A stretch of 64,000 nucleotides of DNA from JBCCFW01 sp039029535 (GTDB lineage Bacteria; Acidobacteriota; JBCCFW01). The stretch lies in the NCBI GenBank assembly GCA_039029535.1, contig JBCCFW010000009.1, forward strand, positions 1 through 64,000, written 5' to 3'. The notes under the pieces are model-generated. The model was not told the origin of the DNA. It was given only the letters and a program-made list of their open reading frames with translations, and did no database searches. Both the position numbers and the translations under genes were made by a program. Positions 42,301 to 51,168 of the stretch are shown in pieces; within the stretch, counting starts at the first letter, position 1; every line of letters begins with the position of its first letter.

Positions 42301-43791
42301 GGCGAAGCCCAGGGCCTCGATGGCTCGCTCGTGCTCACCGTCCGCGAGGAGCCGCGAGCCGCGATCCAGCCAGGCCCGAGTCACCGCGCGGGAGCCGACC
42401 TGGGCCGGGTTGCCGACGAACTCGTCGAACAGCGCGTCGGCGGCGGTCTCGTCACCGGCGGCGCGAAGCTCGGCCATGACCTGCTGCATCGTCGCGAGCC
42501 GGCCCTCGAGCTCCGACTCCCGCGCCTCGACGAGGCGATGGTCGCTCCAGGTCTTCACGCCCTGGAACGCGGCGATGCTCAGCGCGAGCAACGCGACGGT
42601 CACGGCGACCGCGCGCAGCGGAGCGCGGTGCCTTCGCGACCACTTGCCGAGACGATAGAGACGCGACGGCGGTCGAGCCTGAATGGGCTCGTGTCGCAGG
42701 TGTCGGCGGAGGTCGTCCGCCATGGCCGTCGCGTCGGGGTAGCGGCGAGACGGTTCGGTTTCCAGCGCCGCGTGGGCGATGACCTCGATGTCCCGGGGAA
42801 GCTCGGGCACGAGGGTGCGCAGGCGCGGGATGGTGTCGTGGCGGCGAGCGCCGGTGAGGAGCTCGGCGGTCGAAGCGTCGACGCCGGTGTCGTGGGGCCG
42901 CCGACCGGACAGCAGCTCGTAGAGGAGCATGCCGAGGGCGTGCACGTCAGTCGGAGGACCGATGGCCGACGGTGTTCCCGCCAGTTGCTCGGGTGCCATG
43001 TAGACGAGGGTTCCGAGGACCTCGCCGGTGGCGGTGGGGGCGACCGAGGCCGCGAGCTCCGCCTCGCGCACGGCGGCGATGCCGAAGTCGATGACCTTGG
43101 GGCGTCCGCTCGCGTCGACCAGGCAGTTGGCGGGCTTGAGGTCCCGGTGAACGACGCCGCGTGCGTGCGCGTGGCCGATGGCCTCGCAGACCTGCGCGAC
43201 CAGCTCGACCTTCTCTTCCGTCGAGAGATCGCGCAGGCGCACGTGGTCGTCGAGCATCTTGCCGTCGATGAACTCCATCGCGATGAAGCGAACGCTCTCG
43301 CCGCCGGGAAGCTGGCCCTGGCCGACCTCGAAGACCTTGGCGATGCCTGGATGATCGAGGGCTCCGAGGACCGCGGCCTCGATGCGGAAGCGGCGCGCGG
43401 CCTCGGCCGAGGAGAGCTCCCGCAGGAGCTTGAGGGCCACGCGTCGCTTGGGCTCGTCTTGCTCCGCCTCGTAGACGACGGCCATGCCGCCCTGAGAGAT
43501 CAGGCGGACGATGGTGTAGCGCCCGAGGGCAAAGCCCGCCGGGAGGCCGCCACCTGACTCGGACGTGGCAGGGCGGAAGACGTCGACGAGGGAGGGCGTG
43601 GCGTCACCCCACGCGATGGCCTCGAGGTCGACCTGGGGCTGTGCCGCGAGGAGCTCGTCGACCTCGGCGCGCAGGGCGACGTCGTCGCCGCAGGCCTCGT
43701 CGAGGAAGGTCGTGCGTTCGACTTCCTCGAGCTCGAAGGCCTCGCAGAAGATCCGGTACGCCTCCGCTGCGCGTGGATCCCGCGGCGTCAT
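39394..43791 (-). CDS. Ser/Thr protein kinase with very large sensor-like region, partner of ECF sigma
   Basis: A 1465-residue kinase. The N-terminus contains VERTTFLDEACGDDVALRAEVDELL, like that of the other sigma-linked kinase. The kinase domain (about 88-350) shows GQGGMA...VYEAEQ, VALKLLRE, HRDLKPAN and DFGIAAVR. One transmembrane helix is near 397-420 (LRAVAVTVALLALSIAAF). The remaining 1000 residues hold helical repeats, an FG-GAP-like region (MDLDADGRDELVVALGP, GDLDGDGLDDLVFAKPG), a beta-rich domain and terminal TPR-like helices. The start is 12 bases after the sigma stop. It likely senses an outside signal and phosphorylates its sigma factor. Confidence 0.9.
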   Translation of the reverse strand: MTPRDPRAAEAYRIFCEAFELEEVERTTFLDEACGDDVALRAEVDELLAAQPQVDLEAIAWGDATPSLVDVFRPATSESGGGLPAGFALGRYTIVRLISQGGMAVVYEAEQDEPKRRVALKLLRELSSAEAARRFRIEAAVLGALDHPGIAKVFEVGQGQLPGGESVRFIAMEFIDGKMLDDHVRLRDLSTEEKVELVAQVCEAIGHAHARGVVHRDLKPANCLVDASGRPKVIDFGIAAVREAELAASVAPTATGEVLGTLVYMAPEQLAGTPSAIGPPTDVHALGMLLYELLSGRRPHDTGVDASTAELLTGARRHDTIPRLRTLVPELPRDIEVIAHAALETEPSRRYPDATAMADDLRRHLRHEPIQARPPSRLYRLGKWSRRHRAPLRAVAVTVALLALSIAAFQGVKTWSDHRLVEARESELEGRLATMQQVMAELRAAGDETAADALFDEFVGNPAQVGSRAVTRAWLDRGSRLLADGEHERAIEALGFAYTSATDDTHRGAALRLIARSQHEQRSPDRLAATLALMERELPDLISDVGDTELQQWRLEAAFAQADVEGARELMGPTDPHRPLLELLAETRPVVPGLSLEPPLLWKLSRDHALVVDEAGSRPAQLPAGLSLGRFVPLELDGSPALVAWDDGAGENVLLELRHGGLVERIRWTGESARAATALTEPDGRVRLFVSSAWVENRFWEVDLQTGDTKTAHPATEAWESYATAMAAMDLDADGRDELVVALGPPEAYDLRVYDTDGPLRLRARLRYSQARDLAPFRCADGRLLVAATTANEVASQEVFPTGDHAGPPIGLQLFALEGNRLRHLLSLFEGGGLNADLWSGDLDGDGLDDLVFAKPGRTVLARQLPERTADGRPRFAVAALSECLPVGLVELKGDPGRKLVVHREGEYRALGASGPPLPRRDGSTLTPRAGLPGPWQRAMDLRDLGYPTVAADTLEHLASFEPEPADRARALDQAARLYEELDDPEGGAPARRRATDLLVAADDANPADAAANRRAIERLLEDGRFEEALSRLDGVTAAGPPEQRAWAQEELDRHARHRDASQQETIDFRGRLDPAWVIDQPLLVQHDLRRSRLDANTFGGVGDLARLPLRRVDDAIALEVRAEPAWLERGAQLRVSLRPRGADEPSLGAQWSGSGWGGFHYHWTAAQVDGHTSLPDKQDLRDVVRGRPTIVTVHSDPEAAATWLAVELPDRQRHVKRELIPLSSDREWELVIHALPVADDIEGAWARVSLSAIRLRGFQIDRAVPRSGTAPGAELRDRLDGRPDDARLRQLLRRPDLRRVAAGALRLAATRRSRPLVAALGDQAFVELLALACSDAAESHLGEPRTLAALVTTPHLVTELAATHEDALRLLVARGRASWLQGDAATAARDLSAAAAHVPRVSGSDACFEVEATLAEIAAAQEDLAAAREHAHAALRCAPAEDLGRDRLLRRPGLVEVVATLEGH

Positions 43792-43803
43792 CGGCTCATG
43801 AGC

Positions 43804-44382
43804 TCAGGCTCCGCGTTCCGCGTCGAGCTCTCGTGCGAGCCAGGTCCTGGCCGTGTGGAGCGAGCGGCTGACGGTGTAGCGCGAGACGCCCAGCGCTTCG
43901 GCGATCTCGTTGACCTCCATGCCGGCGAAGAGTCGGCAGACGACGATGTCGGCCCCCCGGGCATCGAACTCGGCCAGACGCTCGAGGGCGGACTCCAGGT
44001 CGAGCACGTCCATCGGGTGCTCTTCGGTGGACGGTTCGAGGCCGCCTCCGCCCAGGGTCAGCGGCTTGACGCCCTGGCCGCGCTTGTCCGCCTGACGGGC
44101 TCGAGCCCGATCGATGAGGACCTGACGCATGGCCTTCGCGGCGACGGCGAGGAAGTGAGCGCGGTTCTGCCAGTCGTCGCCTGCGCTCCTGGCCAGGCGC
44201 AGGTAGACCTCGTGGACGAGCTCGGTGGCCTGAATGCTCGGAGGGGAGGACGGCGTGCCGAGCGCAGCCTGGGCGAGCCGACGGAGATCGGCGTAGAGAA
44301 GCTCGGAGAGCTTGCGCGTGGCGTCGCCGTCCCCGGCGCGGGTGCGCTGGAGGAGCTCGAGGGTGATGGGGCCGTCGGACAT
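43804..44382 (-). CDS. ECF-type RNA polymerase sigma factor (TIGR02999-like)
   Basis: A 192-residue sigma factor from ATG 44382 (a longer frame to 44427 has no better start). Region 2 has ELVHEVYLRLAR and FLAVAAKAMRQVLIDRARA; region 4 has FAGMEVNEIAEALGVSRYTVS. As in the other pair, the DAED-type acidic motif is replaced, here by SIQATELVHE with Thr53 in the key place. The following kinase gene starts 12 bases after its stop. Probably controls secreted-protein genes nearby; no target promoter is proven. Confidence 0.92.
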   Translation of the reverse strand: MSDGPITLELLQRTRAGDGDATRKLSELLYADLRRLAQAALGTPSSPPSIQATELVHEVYLRLARSAGDDWQNRAHFLAVAAKAMRQVLIDRARARQADKRGQGVKPLTLGGGGLEPSTEEHPMDVLDLESALERLAEFDARGADIVVCRLFAGMEVNEIAEALGVSRYTVSRSLHTARTWLARELDAERGA

Positions 44383-44504
44383 CGTGGGATCGTGCCGGAG
44401 GCCGACGAGCGACTCAACCGGATCCACGAAATTGGAGAGACGACCTTGGTGCCCGCTACGTGGACGTTCGTTGAGGTCGTCTAGTGTTCTGACTTAGACG
44501 CTGC

Positions 44505-46718
44505 TTACCAATGCAGGTGAATCTCGTACCACGTCGCGCCACGCTCCCGGTCGTCGTCCAGGAGCACCGAGAGCGTGTCGTCGTTCTTCACGGAGGGCTG
44601 CTCGAGCACGACGACCTTGCCGCGAGCGTCGACCGCGACGGCCGTGACGGTGACGGGACGCTCGGCTGGCAGCCCGCTCGCCGTGGTGAGTGGCTTGCTG
44701 GTCTTGCCATCCCACTGCGGCAACCACTCGACGCCGTCGACGAAGGTCGGCTCGTTGCCGTCGTGCTCGCGCTTGCCCGTCCAGGCGCCGGGCCGGGCGT
44801 GGTTGAGGTGCTCGAACCACAGCGAGTCGCCGCGCAGCTTCACGACGCTCGAGCCGTCGATCAAAGTTCGGATCGTGAGGGAGCTCGTGCTCGTCTCTCC
44901 GTCGGTGAGTGACGTCACCGCTGCCGTCGGCTGGCCCGACCTCTGCTCCGCCTCCAGCTCGACGACGGCCTTCACGGCGCTCGGGAAGTTCGGGTTCACC
45001 TCGAGTGACTTTCGGTACCAGCGCAGGGCCTGGTCGGGCTGACCCGCCTCGCGGTACACGGAGCCGACGCTGTCCCAGGTGTTGGCCGAGTCCGGACGGA
45101 GCTCGGTCGCGATCCGCAGCAAGCCGATCGCCGGCTCGAAGAGCTCCTGGGCGGCCATGCCCAGGCCCGCATCGTTCAGCCATCGTTCCGAGATGGCGGG
45201 GTCTTCGGGTGTCTGCTGGAACAGCCGACGGTAGAGCGGAAGGGCTCTCTCGTAGCCGTCGGTGACGAGCACCTCCCGCGGCGTGCGCTCGCCGTCGGCC
45301 AGCCGGCGGTGGGTCTGCAAGGAGCCGCTGCCGGTGATGAAGTGGAAGGTCGGCACCGAGCTCTCGACCGTGAACCGGATCGGTGCGGTCCGCTCGCGTC
45401 GCTGGAAGCGGCCGTCTCCGAGAGGGTGGAGCTCCTGCGCCTGGCCCCCGACGTACTGCATGAACAGGCGGTCGTCACGTCGCTCGACGGTGAACGCCTG
45501 CTCAGCGTTGTAGCGGTAGCGGCCGGGGTAGGTCTCGAGCGCTGCCTGAGGCATCGCCAGCTTGGGGTGCGCGCCGTAGCCCGCCCAGCCGTACTCCTCG
45601 GCGATGCCGCGGATGATCTCTTGCATGAGCTCCGGATGGTTCGAGTTGATCATGACGACCGCGCCGTAGCCCGCGGTGCGGTGCGCGATCAGCTCGGCAC
45701 AGAAGCCCTCGTCCCAGCCGCCGTGGCTGAAGTAGGAGGCGCGCTCGCGGCGCGAGAGCTGGAACCCGCGTCCGTAGCCGCTGGTCACCGGCTCGACCAT
45801 CTTCTCCGCGGTGGCTCGGTCGAGCACGTCGCTGTTCCCGCGCAGCGCGAGCTGGACCTCGATGGCGAAGCGGGCGAGGTCCTCGGCCGTCGTCCAGAGC
45901 CCGGCGGCGGCCATCTCCGGATAGGTGTGGCGCTTGCCCTCGACCGCCGAGTTGTCGGGCAGGTAACCGGCCGCCGCGTGCCTCAGCAGTCTCGGCGGGA
46001 GCGGGTTGAGGAAGGTGCTGCGTCGCATGCCCACCGGCCTCAACACCAGCTCGTCCATGAGGTCGGGGAAGGTCTCGCCGGCGGTGTCGGTCATCATGAG
46101 CTGGGCGATCGTCGTGCCCCCACCCGAGTAGCGGTAGCTCGCGCCCGGCACCTTGTCGACGCGGACCGGGGCCGTGTTGGCCGGTCCCGAGCCGTCGAGC
46201 ACCTGAATGGTAGTGGGGACGTCCTCGCCGACCGCGTAGCCCGGGAAGCCGTGGACCGTCAGGCCGCCGGTGTGCGAGAGCAAGTGCGTCAGGGTGACCT
46301 TGGCGTCCTTCGTGTGCTCGTTGTCCGGCAGCTTCCAGCTCTTGAGCGTGTCGTTGACATCGTCGTCGAGTGAGAGCCGTCCCTGCTCGACCATCTTCAT
46401 CGCGCCGAAGGCAGCCACGGGCTTGCTGATCGAGCCCGCCTGGAACAGCGTGCGACGGGTGGCCTTCTCGCCGGTCTCGCGGTCGGCGAGGCCGTGGACA
46501 CGATGAGCGACGACCTGGAAGTCGTGGATGACGGCGATCGCGACGGCCGGCACGCCGTGGTGCTCCATCCGCTCCTCGAGCGTCCAGGGCTCGTCACCCT
46601 CGATGGTGAGGGCGGGGCGCAGACCACGCTCGATGCGGTCCATTCGGTCGGCGGGCGCGGCGGTAGCCAGCACGGGGTGGGCGGCGAGCAGGAGCAGCCA
46701 GGGGCTGGGCTTGAGCAT
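44505..46718 (-). CDS. Secreted beta-lactamase-fold serine hydrolase with TPR and extra C-terminal domain
   Basis: A 737-residue exported enzyme with signal peptide MLKPSPWLLLLAAHPVLATA. It has the SxxK nucleophile S96-I-S-K99, YRYSGGG and SHGGWDEGF. TPR-like repeats run to about 600. Unlike its paralogue at 28830-30611, it carries a further 130 residues (TSSLTIRTLIDGSSVVKLRG, LWFEHLNHARPG, GATWYEIHLHW) resembling a beta-sandwich appended to other hydrolases. Start ATG 46718 with GAGGAAC upstream. Substrate is unknown; a cell-wall or small-ester role is typical. Confidence 0.88.
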   Translation of the reverse strand: MLKPSPWLLLLAAHPVLATAAPADRMDRIERGLRPALTIEGDEPWTLEERMEHHGVPAVAIAVIHDFQVVAHRVHGLADRETGEKATRRTLFQAGSISKPVAAFGAMKMVEQGRLSLDDDVNDTLKSWKLPDNEHTKDAKVTLTHLLSHTGGLTVHGFPGYAVGEDVPTTIQVLDGSGPANTAPVRVDKVPGASYRYSGGGTTIAQLMMTDTAGETFPDLMDELVLRPVGMRRSTFLNPLPPRLLRHAAAGYLPDNSAVEGKRHTYPEMAAAGLWTTAEDLARFAIEVQLALRGNSDVLDRATAEKMVEPVTSGYGRGFQLSRRERASYFSHGGWDEGFCAELIAHRTAGYGAVVMINSNHPELMQEIIRGIAEEYGWAGYGAHPKLAMPQAALETYPGRYRYNAEQAFTVERRDDRLFMQYVGGQAQELHPLGDGRFQRRERTAPIRFTVESSVPTFHFITGSGSLQTHRRLADGERTPREVLVTDGYERALPLYRRLFQQTPEDPAISERWLNDAGLGMAAQELFEPAIGLLRIATELRPDSANTWDSVGSVYREAGQPDQALRWYRKSLEVNPNFPSAVKAVVELEAEQRSGQPTAAVTSLTDGETSTSSLTIRTLIDGSSVVKLRGDSLWFEHLNHARPGAWTGKREHDGNEPTFVDGVEWLPQWDGKTSKPLTTASGLPAERPVTVTAVAVDARGKVVVLEQPSVKNDDTLSVLLDDDRERGATWYEIHLHW

Positions 46719-46755
46719 CGTGAACGTTCCTCAACTCGGTCTTGCACGTGTCGGC

Positions 46756-46795
46756 CGGTTCATCATCATCTGATGAGCCGACGGAGTCTGTCACG
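46756..46795 (-). promoter_or_regulatory. Upstream element shared with the first serine hydrolase gene, copy 2
   Basis: The counterpart of 30646-30684: CGG-TTCATCAT followed by GATGAGCCGACGGAGTCTG and TCACG (46772-46795), 54 bases before the start codon. Two of 24 bases in the core differ between copies. Confidence 0.5.
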
Positions 46796-47430
46796 ACGAT
46801 GCAACGAGCGGGGTTCCTCGAAGCGCTCCGACAATGTCTTCAGGCTCGCCGGTCCACCGCCGCCGATCCCGACGATGTCCGAGTGGGCCTCATCCTGATG
46901 GCCATGGTCGTTGCGACCAGCGGTGACCTTCTCATCACCGTGCGTCGGTGAGACGGGCTTGGTTGGATTCGCTACGACAAGCGCCAGGGGAGGGGCGGTA
47001 GCGTCTCGATCTGGGTGCCTGGGCTGATCGCGGCCTTCGAGTCAGGTTGGTATCGAGAGGCGGGGCGGCTCGGGCCGGAGGCCCTGCTTCAGGCGCACGA
47101 GAGCCATCGGCAGCTCTGGCCTCTGGCTCTCGACCGCCCCGGAACCTGAGTGGTCTCGGGTGAGGCTCCCTGGCGCGGTGGGGGCGGCCGTTGGCTCGGC
47201 GGGCCGGCGCCCATTTCAGGTCGACGTTGGGCCTCTCGCGGTGGGCATTCCGCGGTCTGGGGTCGCCGCGATCCTCGCGAATCGAGCGATGGGCCAGCGC
47301 AGTCTCACAAAACTGATCGCGTTTTCGCAGGAGCCCTTGGGCTCCCGGAGAGCGGCGGCCTACGTTCGCTGCCGGACTGGCAACGCACGACCCTGGGACC
47401 CTGCAGTCCCGAGGCGAGGAACCGCACGCC
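46796..47430. other. Intergenic region with possible gene remnant
   Basis: No complete gene is convincing in about 635 bases. On the plus strand, an open stretch of about 65 codons at 46952-47149 without a start reads WIRYDKRQGRGGSVSIWVPG and ends HRQLWPLALDRPGT, which looks protein-like and may be a fragment. The rest seems to be the upstream region of the metalloprotease gene. Confidence 0.35.
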
Positions 47431-50400
47431 GTGAACGCTCCGACCCGATTCGACCTCCACTCCGTCCTCTTCACTGTTCTCACCGCTGCGTTCGTGGCAG
47501 CGGTTCCGACGACGAGCCACGGCCGTCAGGCCCTGCGTCTCGCGTCCACCGAGGAGCGCTCGCTCCGCGAGACAGCCGATGCACTCGAGGCCGCCGGGGC
47601 CCGGATCCGCCACCTCGTCGCCCCGGACCTGCTCTTCGGGGACATTCCGGCCGCCGCGATCGAGGCGGCACGAGGGAGGGGCTTCGAGCTGGACGTCGTT
47701 CAGGGCGGAGGCGCCTTCGCGATGCGGCGCGGTGCGCCGGGGTCCGCGGGCGCGCCGACTGAGCGGCTCGGTTCCCGCGCCACGCTGCTCGCGGATCGCT
47801 TCCGAATGGGCTTCCCCTCGCTTCCCGGCAGCCTGCCGCCCGGTGGCGCCTTCGTCGGTGATGCCCTTCCCCCCGATCCGCGGGACGGTCTCCTCTCGCA
47901 CGCGGTCAGCGGTGGCTGTTCGCCCGGTGGGAAGGTGCTCGTCGGTCGCGTGGCCATCGGCGTCTTCATGCTCGAGAGCGACGGCTCGGTGGATCCCGAC
48001 ACCGAGGACTGGACCACCGAGGACCCGTCCCGCCCGGGCGTCCTCCGCACCGACCTCGTCGTCTCCGAGATCATGGAAGGCATGGACGCGCTGATCTCCG
48101 GCTTTCCCGCGGCGGACCTCAGCTTCGCCTACGACCCGCAGGTCCCGGTCATCCCGTACGAGCCGATCAACCGACCCGCCGCCGAGCGCTGGCAGTGGGG
48201 CGGCGCCGCCTTCGACGCCATGGGGTACGGAGGCTTCAGCGGCGGACTGCGCGACTACCTCGAAGACCTCAAGCAGACCTTCGACGCCGACTGGGCGACG
48301 GTCGCCTTCATTCTCGACAGCCTGAATGATCCCGACGGCTACCCGAGCGAGGGCAACTTCGCTTATGCGATCCTCGGCGGCGGCTACCTGGTCATGACCT
48401 ACGACAACAACGGCTGGGGCATCGACGGCATGGACGTCGTCATGGCCCACGAGCTCGGCCACAACTTCGGTGCGCTCGACGAGTACGCGTCGGCGGGCAA
48501 CTCCTGCGGTCGGCTGGCGGGGTTCCTCCGGGTCAAGAACGGCAACAACGCGAGCGGTCCCGGTGATGCGGAGTGCGAGAGCACCGACCGCTGCTTCATG
48601 CGAGCGGACCGGACCCTCGATGCTTGCGCCTTCACGGCGGGACAGCTCGGGATCCGGGACAGCGACGGCGACGGCATCCTCGACGTGCGCGACGCGCCGC
48701 CCGACAGCAGCTTCGACGGCCCGCTCTTCCGCATCTTCGAGACCGACAGCCCGACCTTGACCGGCGACATCGGCTCGTATCCCGACGCGGCGGAGAGCCT
48801 GCACTCGCCGCCGATCGCCATCAACCGCGTCACCGCGGCGGAGTACCGTCTCGACGGCGGAGCCTGGACGCCGGTCCCCGCCGCCGACGGCGCCTTCGGT
48901 GACCGCTGCGAGTCGGTCGAGATCGCCTTGTCCGGTCTCGGCGAAGGGCTGCACGTCCTCGAGCTGCGGGGGACCAACGACGTGGGCCTCGTCGAGCCGA
49001 GCCCCGCGCGTCTCGAGCTCTACGTCAACACCGACTGCAGGGACGACGCCGGTGAGGACGACGACGACGCGGCGTCGGCCATCCCACGTCCGGCGGGGCG
49101 GCACGCGCCCTTGTTCCGTTGCGCATACGACGAAGACTGGAGTCGGCTCCACCTCGCGGCGGGCGCGACGTTCGAAGCCTCGGTCGTCCACGGTCCGGAG
49201 CTCACCAGCATCACCCTGCGGCTCTTGAACGAGGGGCAGGTCGAGCTCGCCTCGGCGACGAGCAGCGGCAGCATCGCGACCCTGCGAACGACCGCGCGCT
49301 CCGACGGTCCGCACTATCTCGTCGTCGAGGGAGTGGGTGAGGACGAGGGAAGCTACGAGCTCCTTCTCGTCGCCGACTGCATCGACGATCCGCGCGAGCC
49401 CAACGAGCTCTGGGAGTCTGCCCCCGCGGTCGAGCCGGGGCTCTCCCAGCAGCTCGTGCTCTGCGAGGGCGACAGCGATCACTTCCGCATCGCCGTGCAG
49501 GCCGGCGAGACGCTCACCGCCGAGATCGACTTCGAACACGCCCTCGGCGACCTGGATCTCGTCCTCCTCGATCCTGCCGGCGCCGAGCTGGACTTCTCGA
49601 ATGGAACGACTGACTCCGAGCGGGTGGAGGTCACGCCCACCGTCGAGGGCGTGCACGCGATCCGCGTCCTCGGCAAGGACCCGACGGACGAGAACCTGTA
49701 CACCCTGCTGGTCACGACCACCGGCTGTGTCGACGACCTGCGCGAGAACGACGACAGCCCGGCCGACGCCATCGCGCTGAGCCGTGGTGAGAGCGTCGCC
49801 GGCGAGCTCTGCGCGGGAGACGAGGACTGGTTCTCCTTCTCGGTGGACGAGGTCTCGCTCGTGCGCTTGCAGCTCGCGCACGACGTCGGCGTCGGCAACC
49901 TCGACCTCGAGCTGCACCGGGCCGCCCTCTCGGGGCAGGTCGGTCGCTCGTCGCTGCTCACCTCGCCCGAGGACATCACCGTCGAGCGTCTGCCGCCGGG
50001 CGACTATCTCGTGCGCGTGTTCTCCGACTTCGGCGAGGGCGCGAGCTACTCGCTCTCGCTCCAGGCCGAGGACCCCGTGCTGCTCTTCGTCACGAGGAAC
50101 GACACGGACGCGATCCTCGACTGGAACGACGCCGGTCAGGAGTGCTACACGGTCCTGCGGAGCGACGACGTCTCGGACTTCAGCGCCGCGCGGAGGACCC
50201 TGGTCAACGATCCTCCCGGCGACGAGGACGCCGAGCCCCGCCTGGAATTCGTGGACGAAGACGTCCTGTACGACGGCGTCGAGCTCTACGGGTATCTCGT
50301 TCGTCCGCACGACTGCGGCGAGCAACGACTGCGCGCCACGAAGACCGTCGACCCGCAGCCGTGCTACCAGGTCGAGCCGGGCGTGGGGAACCGCTTCCTC

Positions 50401-51162
50401 ACCTACACGATCCAGGCCGAGAACACGGGGACTGCCGATCTCATCGGCGTGACCCTGCTCGACTCGGTCGAGTGGCCGATTGACTCCTTCCGCATTCTCA
50501 GCATCCCCCCGGGGTCGACGGACGTCTCGGCACATCCCGACATCCGCATCGAGGGGATCGACATTCCCGTCGGCCAGATCGCGACCGTGGTCGTTCAGGC
50601 GGACCTGCCCACGCCGTACTTCAACGAAGTCGGTCTCATCATCAGCAACCAGGCTCAGTGGTGCCTGCCGTCGGACGGCGTGACGGTCGGCGACTGCATC
50701 CTCACCGACGATCCTTCGACCAGGGCTCCCGGCGACGACACCCGCACGGCCTACTACGGCGACTTCGAGTTCTTCGACATCGCCTGTTACTGGCACGGCG
50801 AGGTCGACATCGACCTCCGCGTCATCGACCCCTGTGGCAACGTCTTCTCCGAGCGTGACGGAGACAGCGGCACCTGCGGCGCGTCCTCCGGCTGGCTCCA
50901 GGCGCGTCACTCCTGCGCGAGCCCCAGCTACCCGGGCCGGAACGAGTCGGTGATCTGGTACGAGAGGGATCCGGAGCCGGGGAACTACCGGATCGAGCTG
51001 TCCTACATCGCGTCGGCGGCCGAGGACGCGGATTGCTCCAGTCGGGGTCCCGAGGAGATCACGGTCATGGTCGCCGGCCCAGCGGTCGGGGGCTTGCTCT
51101 GCCAGACGGTCACGCTCCTGCCCGGCGACGACTCCATCCCCGTGCTCGAGCTCGACTTCTGA
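47431..51162 (+). CDS. Secreted HELGH metalloprotease with PPC-like domains
   Basis: A 1243-residue exported protein from GTG 47431 (CGAGGAA upstream). The signal peptide is about 10-30. The zincin motif HELGHNFGALDEY (340-352) binds zinc; a conserved Met-turn candidate lies in CFMRADRTLD. The region from about 530 to 880 consists of repeated pre-peptidase C-terminal (PPC)-like domains, each with a DDxREPNE-type start and a ...YELLLVAD-type end. Then comes a CARDB/DUF11-like module (TYTIQAENTGTADLIGVTLL) and a final beta-rich domain. It would degrade proteins outside the cell. Prodomain-like N-terminus (residues 35-110) may hold it inactive. Confidence 0.85.
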   Translation: MNAPTRFDLHSVLFTVLTAAFVAAVPTTSHGRQALRLASTEERSLRETADALEAAGARIRHLVAPDLLFGDIPAAAIEAARGRGFELDVVQGGGAFAMRRGAPGSAGAPTERLGSRATLLADRFRMGFPSLPGSLPPGGAFVGDALPPDPRDGLLSHAVSGGCSPGGKVLVGRVAIGVFMLESDGSVDPDTEDWTTEDPSRPGVLRTDLVVSEIMEGMDALISGFPAADLSFAYDPQVPVIPYEPINRPAAERWQWGGAAFDAMGYGGFSGGLRDYLEDLKQTFDADWATVAFILDSLNDPDGYPSEGNFAYAILGGGYLVMTYDNNGWGIDGMDVVMAHELGHNFGALDEYASAGNSCGRLAGFLRVKNGNNASGPGDAECESTDRCFMRADRTLDACAFTAGQLGIRDSDGDGILDVRDAPPDSSFDGPLFRIFETDSPTLTGDIGSYPDAAESLHSPPIAINRVTAAEYRLDGGAWTPVPAADGAFGDRCESVEIALSGLGEGLHVLELRGTNDVGLVEPSPARLELYVNTDCRDDAGEDDDDAASAIPRPAGRHAPLFRCAYDEDWSRLHLAAGATFEASVVHGPELTSITLRLLNEGQVELASATSSGSIATLRTTARSDGPHYLVVEGVGEDEGSYELLLVADCIDDPREPNELWESAPAVEPGLSQQLVLCEGDSDHFRIAVQAGETLTAEIDFEHALGDLDLVLLDPAGAELDFSNGTTDSERVEVTPTVEGVHAIRVLGKDPTDENLYTLLVTTTGCVDDLRENDDSPADAIALSRGESVAGELCAGDEDWFSFSVDEVSLVRLQLAHDVGVGNLDLELHRAALSGQVGRSSLLTSPEDITVERLPPGDYLVRVFSDFGEGASYSLSLQAEDPVLLFVTRNDTDAILDWNDAGQECYTVLRSDDVSDFSAARRTLVNDPPGDEDAEPRLEFVDEDVLYDGVELYGYLVRPHDCGEQRLRATKTVDPQPCYQVEPGVGNRFLTYTIQAENTGTADLIGVTLLDSVEWPIDSFRILSIPPGSTDVSAHPDIRIEGIDIPVGQIATVVVQADLPTPYFNEVGLIISNQAQWCLPSDGVTVGDCILTDDPSTRAPGDDTRTAYYGDFEFFDIACYWHGEVDIDLRVIDPCGNVFSERDGDSGTCGASSGWLQARHSCASPSYPGRNESVIWYERDPEPGNYRIELSYIASAAEDADCSSRGPEEITVMVAGPAVGGLLCQTVTLLPGDDSIPVLELDF

Positions 51163-51168
51163 CAGGGG

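Noticed and set aside
46742..46951. 69-codon plus-strand ORF upstream of the second serine hydrolase
   Set aside because: It overlaps the shared upstream element, lacks a ribosome binding site and has no similarity to any family I know.
47305..50910. Minus-strand ORF of 1201 codons
   Set aside because: Antisense to the HELGH protease, which has a signal peptide, catalytic motif and PPC-like repeats.
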